The notes: a model not told the origin generated them from the sequence alone. Positions 1 to 7,811 are shown, counted from the stretch's first letter. The stretch is DNA of 64,000 nucleotides from Pelagibacter sp047722505 (GCF_047722505.1 NZ_CP159814.1:496001-560000); one strand, 5' to 3'. Numbers and translations: made by a program.

Positions 1-2
1 AA

Positions 3-572
3 ATGCCTAAGGACATGACTCCTTGGATGGCAAAAACTATAGAGTTTATTGACCTTAACATGTTAAGAGTTGGTAAAATAGTTAGCTGGATGGTAATTCC
101 TTTAATTTTTGCAATAACTTTTGAAGTTATTGGTAGACACTTTTTTAACAGACCAACCCTTTGGGCTTATGATATTACTAGAATGATTGCAGGAGCATTT
201 TTTATGTTGGGTGCTGGTTACGCATTGTCAAAAGGCATTCATATAAGAGCTGACTTTTTATATAGAAATTGGAAAGTTAAAACTCAAGCAAAAGTAGACT
301 TATTTTTATATTTGTTATTCTTCTTTCCAGGTTTCATAGTCTTTTTTTGGGTAAGCTTTGATTATGCTTATGCTTCTATCTGCGGTAAATTTACTTTAGC
401 TGAATGCTTAGATGGAAAAGTTAGAATTCAAAGAGCAATGGATACCACTTGGATGCCAGTAATGTGGCCATTAAAAAGTTGCATGCCAATTGGAGCTTTT
501 TTGTTATTAATTCAAGGGATATCGGAATTATTTAAAACATATTATGCGTTTGTTAAAGGTAGATGGCCATAA
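3..572 (+). CDS. dctQ: TRAP transporter small permease (DctQ family)
   Basis: Small membrane subunit of a tripartite ATP-independent periplasmic (TRAP) transporter, which takes up organic anions using an ion gradient and a periplasmic binding protein. The 189-residue product has four hydrophobic segments, near residues 28-48, 61-80, 98-118 and 155-176, the usual DctQ topology, with the typical region GRHFFNRPTLW after the first segment. The length and the spacing of the last two segments resemble the FcbT2-like (mannitol/chloroaromatic) subgroup. The large permease overlaps its 3' end. The start codon is 3 bp from the window edge and the frame is open upstream, so the true start may lie to the left. 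The binding-protein gene is not visible and is presumably upstream. Substrate unknown. Confidence 0.85.
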   Translation: MPKDMTPWMAKTIEFIDLNMLRVGKIVSWMVIPLIFAITFEVIGRHFFNRPTLWAYDITRMIAGAFFMLGAGYALSKGIHIRADFLYRNWKVKTQAKVDLFLYLLFFFPGFIVFFWVSFDYAYASICGKFTLAECLDGKVRIQRAMDTTWMPVMWPLKSCMPIGAFLLLIQGISELFKTYYAFVKGRWP

Positions 573-1897
573 TGGAATTTTTTTCACAAGAAATAATTGG
601 GGCACTAATGATAGGGGTAATGTTATTTGCCATCTTTATCGGTTTTCCTATTTCATTCACATTAATATTTTTAGGTCTTGTATTTGGTTACTGGGGTTTT
701 GGAAAGTTAGTTTTTTATTTAATGACTCTACAGTTCAACATGATTATGACAGAAAACACGCTGGTTGCTGTCCCACTCTTTATTTTTATGGGGATATTAA
801 TGGAATCAGCAGGTCTTATGGAAAGACTATTTTCAGCTATACAATTAATGCTATCTAGAACAAGGGGTGCATTATTTTATGCAGTTATGTTTGTGTCCAC
901 AATTTTTGCTGCTGCAACAGGAATAGTTGGAGCATCAGTAACAATTCTTGGAATTATGGCAGGTAAAACTATGATTAGATCTGGATACGATACTAGATTG
1001 TCAGCAGGTTTAATATGTGCTGGAGGAACTCTTGGAATTTTAATTCCACCAAGCATTATGTTGGTAGTAATGGGGCCTGTTTTAGAAATCCCAGTAACAG
1101 ATTTATTTGCTGCAGCAATAATTCCAGGAATAATGTTGGCATTTCTTTATGCTCTTTACACTACTGTTAGATGTTATTTTGATCCAAAACTTGGTCCAAT
1201 TTTACCAAAAAGTATGCAACCGAAAAGTATGGGTAAAGTTTGGATAGAATTTTTTTTAGGATTAGTACCACCTGCTGGGTTAGTATTTTTTGCTCTAGGT
1301 AGTATATTATTTGGTTTAGCAACACCCACTGAAGGTGCTGGTATAGGAGCAATTGGAGCAATTATTTTAGCACTAGCATATAGAAAATTAACTTTAAAAA
1401 CTCTAAAAAATTCTTTAATTAAAACTTTAGAAATTACTGCTTTAATAATGTTTTTAGTTGCTGCATCAAATTTCTTTGGAGCAGTTTTTTCCAAATTAGG
1501 AACACCATCTTTGTTAACAGAATTTTTGTTAAATCTTGATGTTAATAGATATGTTATTTTAGCTATATTAATGGCAGTAATTTTCTTATTAGGTTGGCCT
1601 TTAGAGTGGGTACCGATAGTTCTTATTGTGTTACCAATTTTTGTGCCATTGGTTAAAGAATTAGACTTTAACTTGACTTGGTTTGCAATACTTGTTGCGG
1701 TAAACTTACAGACCGCCTGGCTATCTCCACCTGTAGCTCTATCTGCGTATTTCTTAAAAGGTGTTGTGCCAGAATGGGAACTTAAAGATATTTATCTTGG
1801 CATGATGCAGTTTATGGGAATACAGGTTTTAGGTTTAATCTTAATTATTATATTTCCTCAAATTGCACTTTGGTTACCTAGTGTAATGTACCCTTAA
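563..1897 (+). CDS. dctM: TRAP transporter large permease (DctM family)
   Basis: Large 12-helix-type subunit of the same TRAP transporter; it forms the ion-coupled translocation path in the inner membrane. The product is about 444 residues, hydrophobic throughout, with DctM hallmarks: an N-terminal block ending GFPISF, the segment TLVAVPLFIFMGILMESAG, the glycine-rich GGTLGILIPPSIMLVVMG and the C-terminal NLQTAWLSPPVALSAYFLKG. Two starts are possible: ATG at 563, overlapping dctQ by 10 bp, or ATG at 572, which forms a TAATG junction with the dctQ stop. The second would give 441 residues. Tight coupling to dctQ indicates one transcript. Substrate cannot be told from sequence. Confidence 0.9.
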   Translation: MAIMEFFSQEIIGALMIGVMLFAIFIGFPISFTLIFLGLVFGYWGFGKLVFYLMTLQFNMIMTENTLVAVPLFIFMGILMESAGLMERLFSAIQLMLSRTRGALFYAVMFVSTIFAAATGIVGASVTILGIMAGKTMIRSGYDTRLSAGLICAGGTLGILIPPSIMLVVMGPVLEIPVTDLFAAAIIPGIMLAFLYALYTTVRCYFDPKLGPILPKSMQPKSMGKVWIEFFLGLVPPAGLVFFALGSILFGLATPTEGAGIGAIGAIILALAYRKLTLKTLKNSLIKTLEITALIMFLVAASNFFGAVFSKLGTPSLLTEFLLNLDVNRYVILAILMAVIFLLGWPLEWVPIVLIVLPIFVPLVKELDFNLTWFAILVAVNLQTAWLSPPVALSAYFLKGVVPEWELKDIYLGMMQFMGIQVLGLILIIIFPQIALWLPSVMYP

Positions 1898-1901
1898 GAG
1901 T

Positions 1902-2792
1902 TTATTTTTTATTTATATAAGGAATTACAGTTCCAACCAAAATAATTCCCAACGAAATAAATATCTTTAAAGTAATTTCAGCATCAATTACTAGCCAGGC
2001 AGATAAAGCTCCTATGGGTCCTGTTAAAGGATACATAAGACTAATTCTTCCTACTGAAACTCTTCTTAAGGCATAATTATAAAACAAATAAGAACCGAAA
2101 GTTATAAAAGATAAAGTGATTGCAGCTATTACTGATGGTGTAAAATCTAATTGAAATGAACGGCTAAAAGTAGAGTTAGGCCAAATAATAAATAATATTA
2201 AAAATGATAAAATGAAACCGGTAAAATATTGATAAGTATTTACACCTAGTTGGTTAACATTAGTTTGCATTTTTTTTCTACCAATAACTTCATTAATTGA
2301 AGCCAAAGTCATTCCTGAAAAAATAATAAAGTCCCCAATATAATTTCCCTGACCAATATTAGTTTGGCTTGATAACAGGATATAAGTCCCAACAATAGTT
2401 ATAACAGCTCCTATTAAAACCTTTATCTCAATTTTTTCATTTAAAAATATTTTTGCAACAAAAGGCTGCATGATTGGCATCGTGCTTATAATAGCAACAC
2501 CGTTTATAGGGGATGTAAGCATTAAGCCTATGTGAAAAGCTAAGGTTACAAGAAAAGGGTTTAATAAACCCATTAAGAATGGCGTTAGACCTATTTTTCT
2601 AATTGACAAGTCAACTCTCATTATCAGAGCAAAAATTAACATAAGCAAAAAAGCAATTGCAAACCTTACAGCTAGCAAATCAACAACTTGAAACTCTTCT
2701 AGAGCAAGTTTTACAAATGGGGGACCTGAACCAAACCCAATTACAGCAAGAAACATTGCTAAGTAACCAATATTTTTTTTAAGAAAGAGCAT
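1902..2792 (-). CDS. DMT superfamily transporter (EamA domains)
   Basis: Drug/metabolite transporter family protein, probably an inner-membrane exporter or permease of small metabolites. The product of about 296 residues has roughly ten hydrophobic helices in two EamA-like halves; the early GFGSGPPFVKLALEEF and the second-half ALRRVSVGRISLMYPLTGPIGALSAWLVI are typical. I chose ATG at 2792; a TTG three codons upstream (2801) is also in frame. Its 3' end lies 4 bp from the convergent dctM stop, and its 5' end faces the NCS1 gene across about 70 bp that hold an inverted repeat. Substrate unknown. Confidence 0.85.
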   Translation of the reverse strand: MLFLKKNIGYLAMFLAVIGFGSGPPFVKLALEEFQVVDLLAVRFAIAFLLMLIFALIMRVDLSIRKIGLTPFLMGLLNPFLVTLAFHIGLMLTSPINGVAIISTMPIMQPFVAKIFLNEKIEIKVLIGAVITIVGTYILLSSQTNIGQGNYIGDFIIFSGMTLASINEVIGRKKMQTNVNQLGVNTYQYFTGFILSFLILFIIWPNSTFSRSFQLDFTPSVIAAITLSFITFGSYLFYNYALRRVSVGRISLMYPLTGPIGALSAWLVIDAEITLKIFISLGIILVGTVIPYINKK

Positions 2793-2812
2793 TAGATGCA
2801 AAATACTATTAC

Positions 2813-2838
2813 AAATGAAAAAAAAAGATATTTCATTT
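2813..2838. repeat. perfect 8-10-8 inverted repeat in a divergent transporter promoter region
   Basis: AAATGAAA at 2813-2820 and its exact reverse complement TTTCATTT at 2831-2838, separated by an A-rich 10-base spacer. It sits between the divergent starts of the DMT transporter (2792, minus) and the NCS1 permease (2864, plus). The two half-sites are centred 18 bp apart, so it could be an operator for a dimeric regulator. In DNA this AT-rich it could also be chance. Confidence 0.35.
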
Positions 2839-2863
2839 TAACTTATTGGTTTATTATTTGCTT

Positions 2864-4321
2864 ATGATTCAGCGTAAAAGTAAAATTAATCTTATTAACT
2901 GGGAGTTAGCATCTGTTAACCCGAATGATAAAACTTGGAATTGGAAGGATATTTTTTGTTTTTGGGGTATCAATATACAAAGTGTTATTGCTTTTTCTTT
3001 AATAGCCTCATTATATCTTGTTTATGATTTAAATATTATAGTAGTTTTTTTTGGGAGTTTGATTGGATCTCTTCTAGTTTATTTTTTTGCTAACTTGATA
3101 GGAAAACCATCACAAAAATATGGCCTTCCATTTCCTGTTTTATTAAGAACTTCATTAGGTGTATATGGGGCAAAATATTTTTCTTTAATAAGAGGCTTTG
3201 TTGGCATTTTCATGTTTGGAATTCAAACATATTTTTTATCAAAAGCACTTAGTTACTTAATTAGAATATTTTTATTTTCTATTGATAATACTTTCCTTCA
3301 ACATGATATTTTTTTAGTTTTTATTTCAGGTCTTAACATTATTGATTGGGTCTCTTTTTTAATAGCAATTCTATTACAATCTATTTTATTCAGTAAAAGT
3401 CATAGATTTAATAAGTTAATTATTAATTATTCAGCAATAACAGTTTACTCTGGAATGTTATTATTTTTTTTTGTTGTACTTCTTTTGGATGTTAAGGAGG
3501 TTTCAAGATCATTTGCTGATATTTTTACTTATAATGATATATTTCTTAAGAGTAATATTGCTCCCTTAATTACTGTGGTTGGAATATTTTTTGCTTACTT
3601 TTCAATTATTCTTGTAAATTTTGGAGATTTTGCTCGTTACGTTAAAAATGAAGAAGAATTAAGAAAAGGTAATTTGAGTTTATTTTTAAATCTTATTATA
3701 TTTTCATTTTTTGCTGTGTTTATAGTTGTCGGAGCTGATGTAATTTTTCATCAAAAACTTGAGGAAATTGGAAAGATACTTACAAATCCTACGGATATTA
3801 TAGGAACTCTAGATAACACTATTATAACTGTAATAGTTCTATTCTTCATCATCATAGCTTCAGCATCTACCAATCTAATTGCAAATTATGTGCCTGCCCA
3901 AAATTCTTTGTTAAATTTTTTCCCAAGTAAACTTAATCTAAAAACTTCTTCTTATATTATTATTATTTTTGGATTTGTAATTGGTATTTTTTGGTTACCA
4001 TTATTAAGCCAGATAGGAACTTTATCTTATGTTGATACTTTTGCCTCATTTTTTGGACCTCTTTTTGGTGTTATGATTATAGATTATTATTTAGTTAAAA
4101 AGTCAAACTTAGATAATAAGAATATATTTTCAACAGAATCTGACGGAGCTTACTTTTATTCATATGGATGGCATATAAAAGCTGTATATTCTATAACCTT
4201 AGGTTTTATTTTTGCAGCCTCAACAATTTGGAATGAAAGTTTAATGAATTTTAATTCTTACTCTTGGTTAATTGGAGCTTTTATCTCTTCATTGACTTAC
4301 TATTTATTAGCAAGTAAATAA
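2864..4321 (+). CDS. NCS1 family permease (nucleobase:cation symporter-1)
   Basis: Secondary transporter of the NCS1 family, whose known members carry cytosine, uracil, allantoin, hydantoin or thiamine across the inner membrane with H+ or Na+. The product of about 485 residues has some 12 hydrophobic segments. Family-like features are the pre-TM1 NWKDIFCFWGINIQS, the GLPFPVLLRTSLGVYGA stretch, and the later NFGDFARY followed by SASTNLIANYVPAQN. ATG at 2864 is preferred; an in-frame TTG at 2846 adds six residues. The dehydrogenase gene follows after only 4 bp, so the two are probably co-transcribed, which hints that the imported compound may be a substrate of that pathway. Exact substrate unknown. 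Confidence 0.85.
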   Translation: MIQRKSKINLINWELASVNPNDKTWNWKDIFCFWGINIQSVIAFSLIASLYLVYDLNIIVVFFGSLIGSLLVYFFANLIGKPSQKYGLPFPVLLRTSLGVYGAKYFSLIRGFVGIFMFGIQTYFLSKALSYLIRIFLFSIDNTFLQHDIFLVFISGLNIIDWVSFLIAILLQSILFSKSHRFNKLIINYSAITVYSGMLLFFFVVLLLDVKEVSRSFADIFTYNDIFLKSNIAPLITVVGIFFAYFSIILVNFGDFARYVKNEEELRKGNLSLFLNLIIFSFFAVFIVVGADVIFHQKLEEIGKILTNPTDIIGTLDNTIITVIVLFFIIIASASTNLIANYVPAQNSLLNFFPSKLNLKTSSYIIIIFGFVIGIFWLPLLSQIGTLSYVDTFASFFGPLFGVMIIDYYLVKKSNLDNKNIFSTESDGAYFYSYGWHIKAVYSITLGFIFAASTIWNESLMNFNSYSWLIGAFISSLTYYLLASK

Positions 4322-4325
4322 TTTT

Positions 4326-5072
4326 ATGCATCAATTTGATTTAAAAAATAAAACAGCAATTATCACAGGTGGAGCACAAGGTTTTGGTTTAGATATTGCT
4401 AAACGGTTTTTAAAGTCGGGAGTAAAAGCTATTATCTGGGATATAGATGAAGAAGAATTAAAGAAAGCTATTAAGGTTGTGAATGATCCAAATCTTTCAT
4501 ATGATATTGTTGATGTATCTAATTTTAAAAATGTCAAAGATACAGTTGATGAAATAACAAAATCTTCAAATATTGATATTTTAATTAATAATGCGGGTAT
4601 CACTGGGTCTACGTCTTCACTTTGGGATTATGATGTAGATGAATGGAATAAAATAATAGAAATCAATTTAATGGGTACATTTAACTGTTGTAAATGTGTG
4701 GTGCCTTACATGATTAAGAATGATTATGGTAGAATAGTTAATGTTGCTTCGGTTGCTGGAAAAGATGGCAATGCAAACGCAAGTGCTTATAGTTCAGCAA
4801 AAGCTGGGGTTATTGGCTTAACAAAGTCACTAGGAAAAGAACTGGCTGATAAGAATATAGCTGTTAATGCTGTCACTCCAGCAGGGGCTAAAACAAGAAT
4901 ATTAGACCAAATGTCTAAAGAACATGTAGCTAGAATGTTATCAAAAGTACCAAGAGGTAGATTTTTGGAAATTGAAGAATTTACGTCTCTAATTTGTTGG
5001 CTTTCATCTGAGGAAAACTCATTTTCCACAGCTGCTGTTTTTGATATTAGTGGTGGTAGATCTACTTATTAA
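4326..5072 (+). CDS. short-chain dehydrogenase/reductase (SDR, FabG-like)
   Basis: Classical SDR oxidoreductase of 248 residues using NAD(P)H. The N-terminal Rossmann motif TGGAQGFGLDIA lies near residues 15-26; NNAG follows near residue 88; the catalytic Ser is in NVASVAGKDG and the Tyr/Lys pair in AYSSAKAG; the C-terminal DISGGRSTY is typical of the FabG-like group. It starts 4 bp after the NCS1 permease stop, so a role in oxidising or reducing an imported compound is likely (inference). A fatty-acid role (true FabG) is less likely, since no acyl-carrier or fab genes are nearby. A reverse small ORF overlaps the last 11 bp. Confidence 0.88.
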   Translation: MHQFDLKNKTAIITGGAQGFGLDIAKRFLKSGVKAIIWDIDEEELKKAIKVVNDPNLSYDIVDVSNFKNVKDTVDEITKSSNIDILINNAGITGSTSSLWDYDVDEWNKIIEINLMGTFNCCKCVVPYMIKNDYGRIVNVASVAGKDGNANASAYSSAKAGVIGLTKSLGKELADKNIAVNAVTPAGAKTRILDQMSKEHVARMLSKVPRGRFLEIEEFTSLICWLSSEENSFSTAAVFDISGGRSTY

Positions 5073-5181
5073 GACTAATTGTTAAAGTTTTTAAATCAAC
5101 TTTATCTTCTTTAGAGATTACCGGCGCAAGTAAAATTACTGACCAATAAATTAAAAGTACAAATATAGAAATTGATTTCAT
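5062..5181 (-). CDS. possible 39-residue single-pass membrane or secreted peptide
   Basis: Small open frame on the minus strand, ATG at 5181 to TAG at 5062. The peptide starts MKSISIFVLLIYWSVILLAPV and ends in a short charged tail containing SKEDKVDLK, so it looks like one hydrophobic helix or an uncleaved signal sequence. It fills most of the spacer between the SDR gene and the DUF3047 gene and overlaps the SDR stop by 11 bp. I see no Shine-Dalgarno sequence and recognise no family. The hydrophobic-then-charged pattern is suggestive, but chance is possible in a frame this short. Confidence 0.35.
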   Translation of the reverse strand: MKSISIFVLLIYWSVILLAPVISKEDKVDLKTLTISLNK

Positions 5182-5235
5182 TCTGTTTAATAATATTAAA
5201 TATTGATCTTAGAATGTTTAAAGTGTGTTCAAATG

Positions 5236-5263
5236 TTGTTTTTTAAAAAATTTTAGCTATACA
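5236..5263 (+). promoter_or_regulatory. candidate promoter for the DUF3047 gene
   Basis: TTGTTT at 5236-5241 and TATACA at 5258-5263 are separated by 16 bp. The start codon is at 5272, so the transcript would have almost no leader. This is consensus matching only, in AT-rich DNA where such matches are common. Confidence 0.3.
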
Positions 5264-5271
5264 GTTTTCTT

Positions 5272-5919
5272 ATGTTAAGAAATTTTATAATAACAATATT
5301 TTCTTCTTTTTTACTTCTAACCAATGTTAATGCTGAAAAAATTACTGTTTTTGATTTTACAGATGAGGAATTCAACACACTAAAAGTTGGAAAAAAATAC
5401 AAAGGTGAAACAACATGGACCTTAGATAAGAATGAAAAAGGTAATTTTATTAAAGCAGAAGCTGAAGGTAAAGGATCTGGCTTAGGTAAAGAAATTAAAA
5501 TTGATCTACTAAAAACCCCTTTTATTAATATTACCTGGAAAGTTGAAAAAGACTTATCTGGTATAATAGAAAACAGTAAAAAGGGACATGATTATGCTGC
5601 AAGAGTATTCGTTATTAAAAAAACTGGTTCTACAGCCCTTTCTAATAGAGCTATAAATTATGTGTTTTCCAGCAATAATAAAGTAGGAAAAAATTGGCCT
5701 AGTCCATACACAAAAAAATCAATTGATTATGTTTTATCAACAACTCAAGAAAACCTTGATAAGTGGGTGACTGTCAAAGCTAATGTTAAGGAAGACTTTA
5801 TGAAACTTCATGGAATAAATGTGGAAGATATATCTGGAATTGCAATAATGACCGATACAGATAACTCAAAGTTAAAAGCTATATCTTATTATCAAGATAT
5901 CTATTTTTCAGCAGAATAA
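5272..5919 (+). CDS. DUF3047 family exported protein
   Basis: Protein of 215 residues with an N-terminal signal peptide (hydrophobic about residues 4-17, probable cleavage after NVNA near residue 21), so probably periplasmic. The mature part matches the DUF3047 pattern as I know it: an early beta-rich stretch, ITWKVEKDLS around residues 91-100, HDYAARVFVIKK after it, INYVFSSNNKVGKNWPSPYT in the middle, and near the C-terminus ISGIAIMTDTDNS followed by YYQDIYFS. Family function is unknown to me. The gene stands alone between two reverse-strand small ORFs, with a candidate promoter just upstream. Confidence 0.8.
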   Translation: MLRNFIITIFSSFLLLTNVNAEKITVFDFTDEEFNTLKVGKKYKGETTWTLDKNEKGNFIKAEAEGKGSGLGKEIKIDLLKTPFINITWKVEKDLSGIIENSKKGHDYAARVFVIKKTGSTALSNRAINYVFSSNNKVGKNWPSPYTKKSIDYVLSTTQENLDKWVTVKANVKEDFMKLHGINVEDISGIAIMTDTDNSKLKAISYYQDIYFSAE

Positions 5920-5924
5920 GATTA

Positions 5925-6062
5925 TTAAAATACTTTTTTAAGACCAATACTTAAAAAGGATAAAAGCACTGCTACAATTACATCTTCAATGGGTGCAGCA
6001 TTCGGTACAGCAAAATTCCATAAAATAACACCAATTAACCAGATTATATAAACTTTCATCAT
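5925..6062 (-). CDS. 45-residue membrane protein, unknown function
   Basis: Minus-strand small frame from ATG at 6062 (a second in-frame ATG is at 6059) to TAA at 5925. The peptide begins MMKVYIIWLIGVILWNFAVP, continues NAAPIEDVIVAVLLSFLSIG and ends LKKVF. This gives two hydrophobic stretches with a short NAAPIED turn and a positively charged end, a coherent two-helix hairpin. That pattern, together with filling a spacer otherwise unexplained in such a compact genome, makes a real gene likely. It converges on the DUF3047 gene (5 bp between stops) and diverges from ybgC. I do not recognise a named family. Confidence 0.6.
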   Translation of the reverse strand: MMKVYIIWLIGVILWNFAVPNAAPIEDVIVAVLLSFLSIGLKKVF

Positions 6063-6117
6063 GATGATTGTATCTTAGTTTAGTATTAAATATTTTTTTT
6101 TTTGTTATTATATATGA

Positions 6118-6540
6118 ATGCATGAAAATTTTTTTCACAATGTTAAAGTTTATTATGAAGATACAGATGCTGGGGGCATCGTGTATTATGCAAATTATTT
6201 GAAATTCCTTGAAAGAGCCCGTACAGAAGCTTTAGTTACATTAGGTTTTAATAACAAAAAGATTAAAGATGACTTTGGAGCTCAAATTATAGTTAAGTCA
6301 TGTAATATTGAATATAAAATTTCTGCTCATCTTGAAGATGAGCTAACTATAAGATCTTTTGTTAAATCAATTACAAAAACATCATTTTTTATGAATCAAT
6401 TTATTAAAAGGGGTGAAGATTTAATAGTTGAAGCAAAAATTCATTTAGTATTTGTTAGTAAAGAAGGTAAACCTATAAAAATACCAGGCATCTTGTTTCA
6501 GGATTTTAAACCTTACTTTTGTGATACTATTAAGCTTTAG
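6118..6540 (+). CDS. ybgC: YbgC/FadM family acyl-CoA thioesterase
   Basis: Hotdog-fold thioesterase of 140 residues that hydrolyses acyl-CoA thioesters. The signature VYYEDTDAGGIVYYANYLKFLERARTE spans about residues 10-36 and holds the catalytic Asp of the Y-x-D-TD-A-GG-VYYANYL pattern. ybgC commonly begins the tol-pal cluster, but no tol genes are visible here, so it is displaced from that context. ATG at 6118 fits the family N-terminus. The 3' end overlaps the convergent uracil-DNA glycosylase gene by 11 bp. Confidence 0.88.
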   Translation: MHENFFHNVKVYYEDTDAGGIVYYANYLKFLERARTEALVTLGFNNKKIKDDFGAQIIVKSCNIEYKISAHLEDELTIRSFVKSITKTSFFMNQFIKRGEDLIVEAKIHLVFVSKEGKPIKIPGILFQDFKPYFCDTIKL

Positions 6541-7210
6541 AGTACTTTTTAGCGGTGCTAAGTAGACTTATCATTTTTTCCTTATCAATTACCTTAGTGT
6601 TAACATTCCGTGGACTAGGGTGATAACAGGCAATTAAAACTTTCCCATCAGGCAATTTATATTTAATACCATGCTTAAATATAAATTTTTGCTTAATTAA
6701 ATAATTTTTTTTATAAAATTTAACACAGTTATCAAAAGCAATTTTACCTAAGCTTATTATAACTCTTAAGTTTTTTAAATTTTGAATCTCATTATCAAAA
6801 TAATTTGAACAGTTACTTAGCTCTTTATTTAATGGTTTATCTTCAGGTGGAACACATTTTAAGATATTTGTAATATATGTACTATTAAGTTTTAAGCCAT
6901 CTTTACGGTGTGTAGAGGTTGGGATGTTGGATATACCAACCTTATGGAGACAGCTAAATAAAAAATCACCAGATTTATCACCAGTAAATGCTCTTCCAGT
7001 CCTTGTCCCACCATGCGCAGCAGGCGCAAGACCAATAATCATTAATCTGGCATCAATATCACCAAAGCCAGCAACTGGTTTTCCCCAGTAAACTTCGGTT
7101 ATATTTTGCTTTCTTTTAGTTATTGAAATTTTCTTACTAAATTTAATTAACCTAGAGCATTTTTTACATTTAACTATTGAATTATTTAGTCTTTTAAATT
7201 TAGTATTCAT
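6530..7210 (-). CDS. type-5 uracil-DNA glycosylase (UdgB-like)
   Basis: DNA repair enzyme that removes uracil and related deaminated bases. The 226-residue protein carries the family-5 motif GLAPAAHGG at residues 60-68 followed by TGRAFTGD, and the C-terminal HPSPRN at 197-202. The first motif lacks the polar catalytic residue of family 1, as is known for family 5. Cys15, Cys18, Cys119 and Cys134 are placed to hold a 4Fe-4S cluster. Its start codon is only 2 bp from the divergent histidine phosphatase start, so its promoter must lie inside that gene. Family 4 is the main alternative; the AAHGG motif argues for family 5. Confidence 0.88.
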   Translation of the reverse strand: MNTKFKRLNNSIVKCKKCSRLIKFSKKISITKRKQNITEVYWGKPVAGFGDIDARLMIIGLAPAAHGGTRTGRAFTGDKSGDFLFSCLHKVGISNIPTSTHRKDGLKLNSTYITNILKCVPPEDKPLNKELSNCSNYFDNEIQNLKNLRVIISLGKIAFDNCVKFYKKNYLIKQKFIFKHGIKYKLPDGKVLIACYHPSPRNVNTKVIDKEKMISLLSTAKKYSKA

Positions 7211-7212
7211 TT

Positions 7213-7773
7213 ATGAGAATAATTAAAATTACTTTACTCTTGCTTATATCTTTCAACGTATCTTTTAAAGTTATTTCAGAAAATGATCTTCAAAATATAT
7301 TCAGTGATGACGGAAAGATAGTATTTATAAGGCATGCATATGCACCAGGTGGCGGCGATCCTGAAGGATTTGATATATTAAACTGTGCCTCACAACGTAA
7401 TTTAAATTCTGAAGGTATTGCTCAATCAAAGCGAATAGGTAAGTTTTTCAAAAAAAATAATATAAAAATTGATAAAGTTTTATCTAGTGAATGGTGCAGA
7501 TGTAAAGAAACATCAAAATATGCTTTTAACAATCATGAAACTAAAAGTTTCTTAAATTCATTTTTTAGTCAAAAGTTTGCTCATAATAAAAATAAGCAGG
7601 TAAAAGAACTAAAAGATTATATAATAAACTGGGAAGGAAAAAAAAACCTAATATTAGTAACACATTACGTTGTAATCTCAGAAATTTTAAATGTGTCTAC
7701 TTCTTCAGGTGAGATTGTAATAACGGATAGAAATTTTAATATCCTAGCTAGTATAAATACAAGTAATAATTAA
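7213..7773 (+). CDS. exported histidine phosphatase family protein
   Basis: Histidine-phosphatase (phosphoglycerate-mutase-like) superfamily protein of 186 residues. The N-terminus is a likely signal peptide (hydrophobic residues 4-18), which suggests a periplasmic phosphatase. The catalytic RH pair is at Arg40-His41 in FIRHAYAPGGG, a second conserved Arg in SSEWCRCKETS (residues 91-101), and the second catalytic His at 151 in LVTHYVV. There are three cysteines in the mature domain (NCAS, EWCRC). Substrate unknown. Its start codon is 2 bp from the divergent glycosylase start. Confidence 0.82.
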   Translation: MRIIKITLLLLISFNVSFKVISENDLQNIFSDDGKIVFIRHAYAPGGGDPEGFDILNCASQRNLNSEGIAQSKRIGKFFKKNNIKIDKVLSSEWCRCKETSKYAFNNHETKSFLNSFFSQKFAHNKNKQVKELKDYIINWEGKKNLILVTHYVVISEILNVSTSSGEIVITDRNFNILASINTSNN

Positions 7774-7775
7774 AA

Positions 7776-7801
7776 CTATATTTCTTTATAATAAAATATA
7801 G
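7776..7801. repeat. 8-10-8 inverted repeat before a small basic ORF
   Basis: CTATATTT at 7776-7783 and AAATATAG at 7794-7801 are exact reverse complements with a 10-base spacer. The repeat lies between the histidine phosphatase stop and the 48-residue ORF. The spacer contains TATAAT at 7787-7792, a perfect -10 match 20 bp before the ATG, although I see no good -35. It could be a promoter/operator or an AT-rich mRNA hairpin; no U-tract follows, so an intrinsic terminator is unlikely. Confidence 0.35.
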
Positions 7802-7811
7802 AATAGGTTTT

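Noticed and set aside
36..572. Frameshift or truncation in dctQ because of the window edge
   Set aside because: The visible product has all four expected helices; only the exact start codon is uncertain.
544..858. 104-codon plus-strand frame at the dctQ-dctM junction
   Set aside because: Out of frame with the well-conserved dctM gene, and its translation has no coherent pattern.
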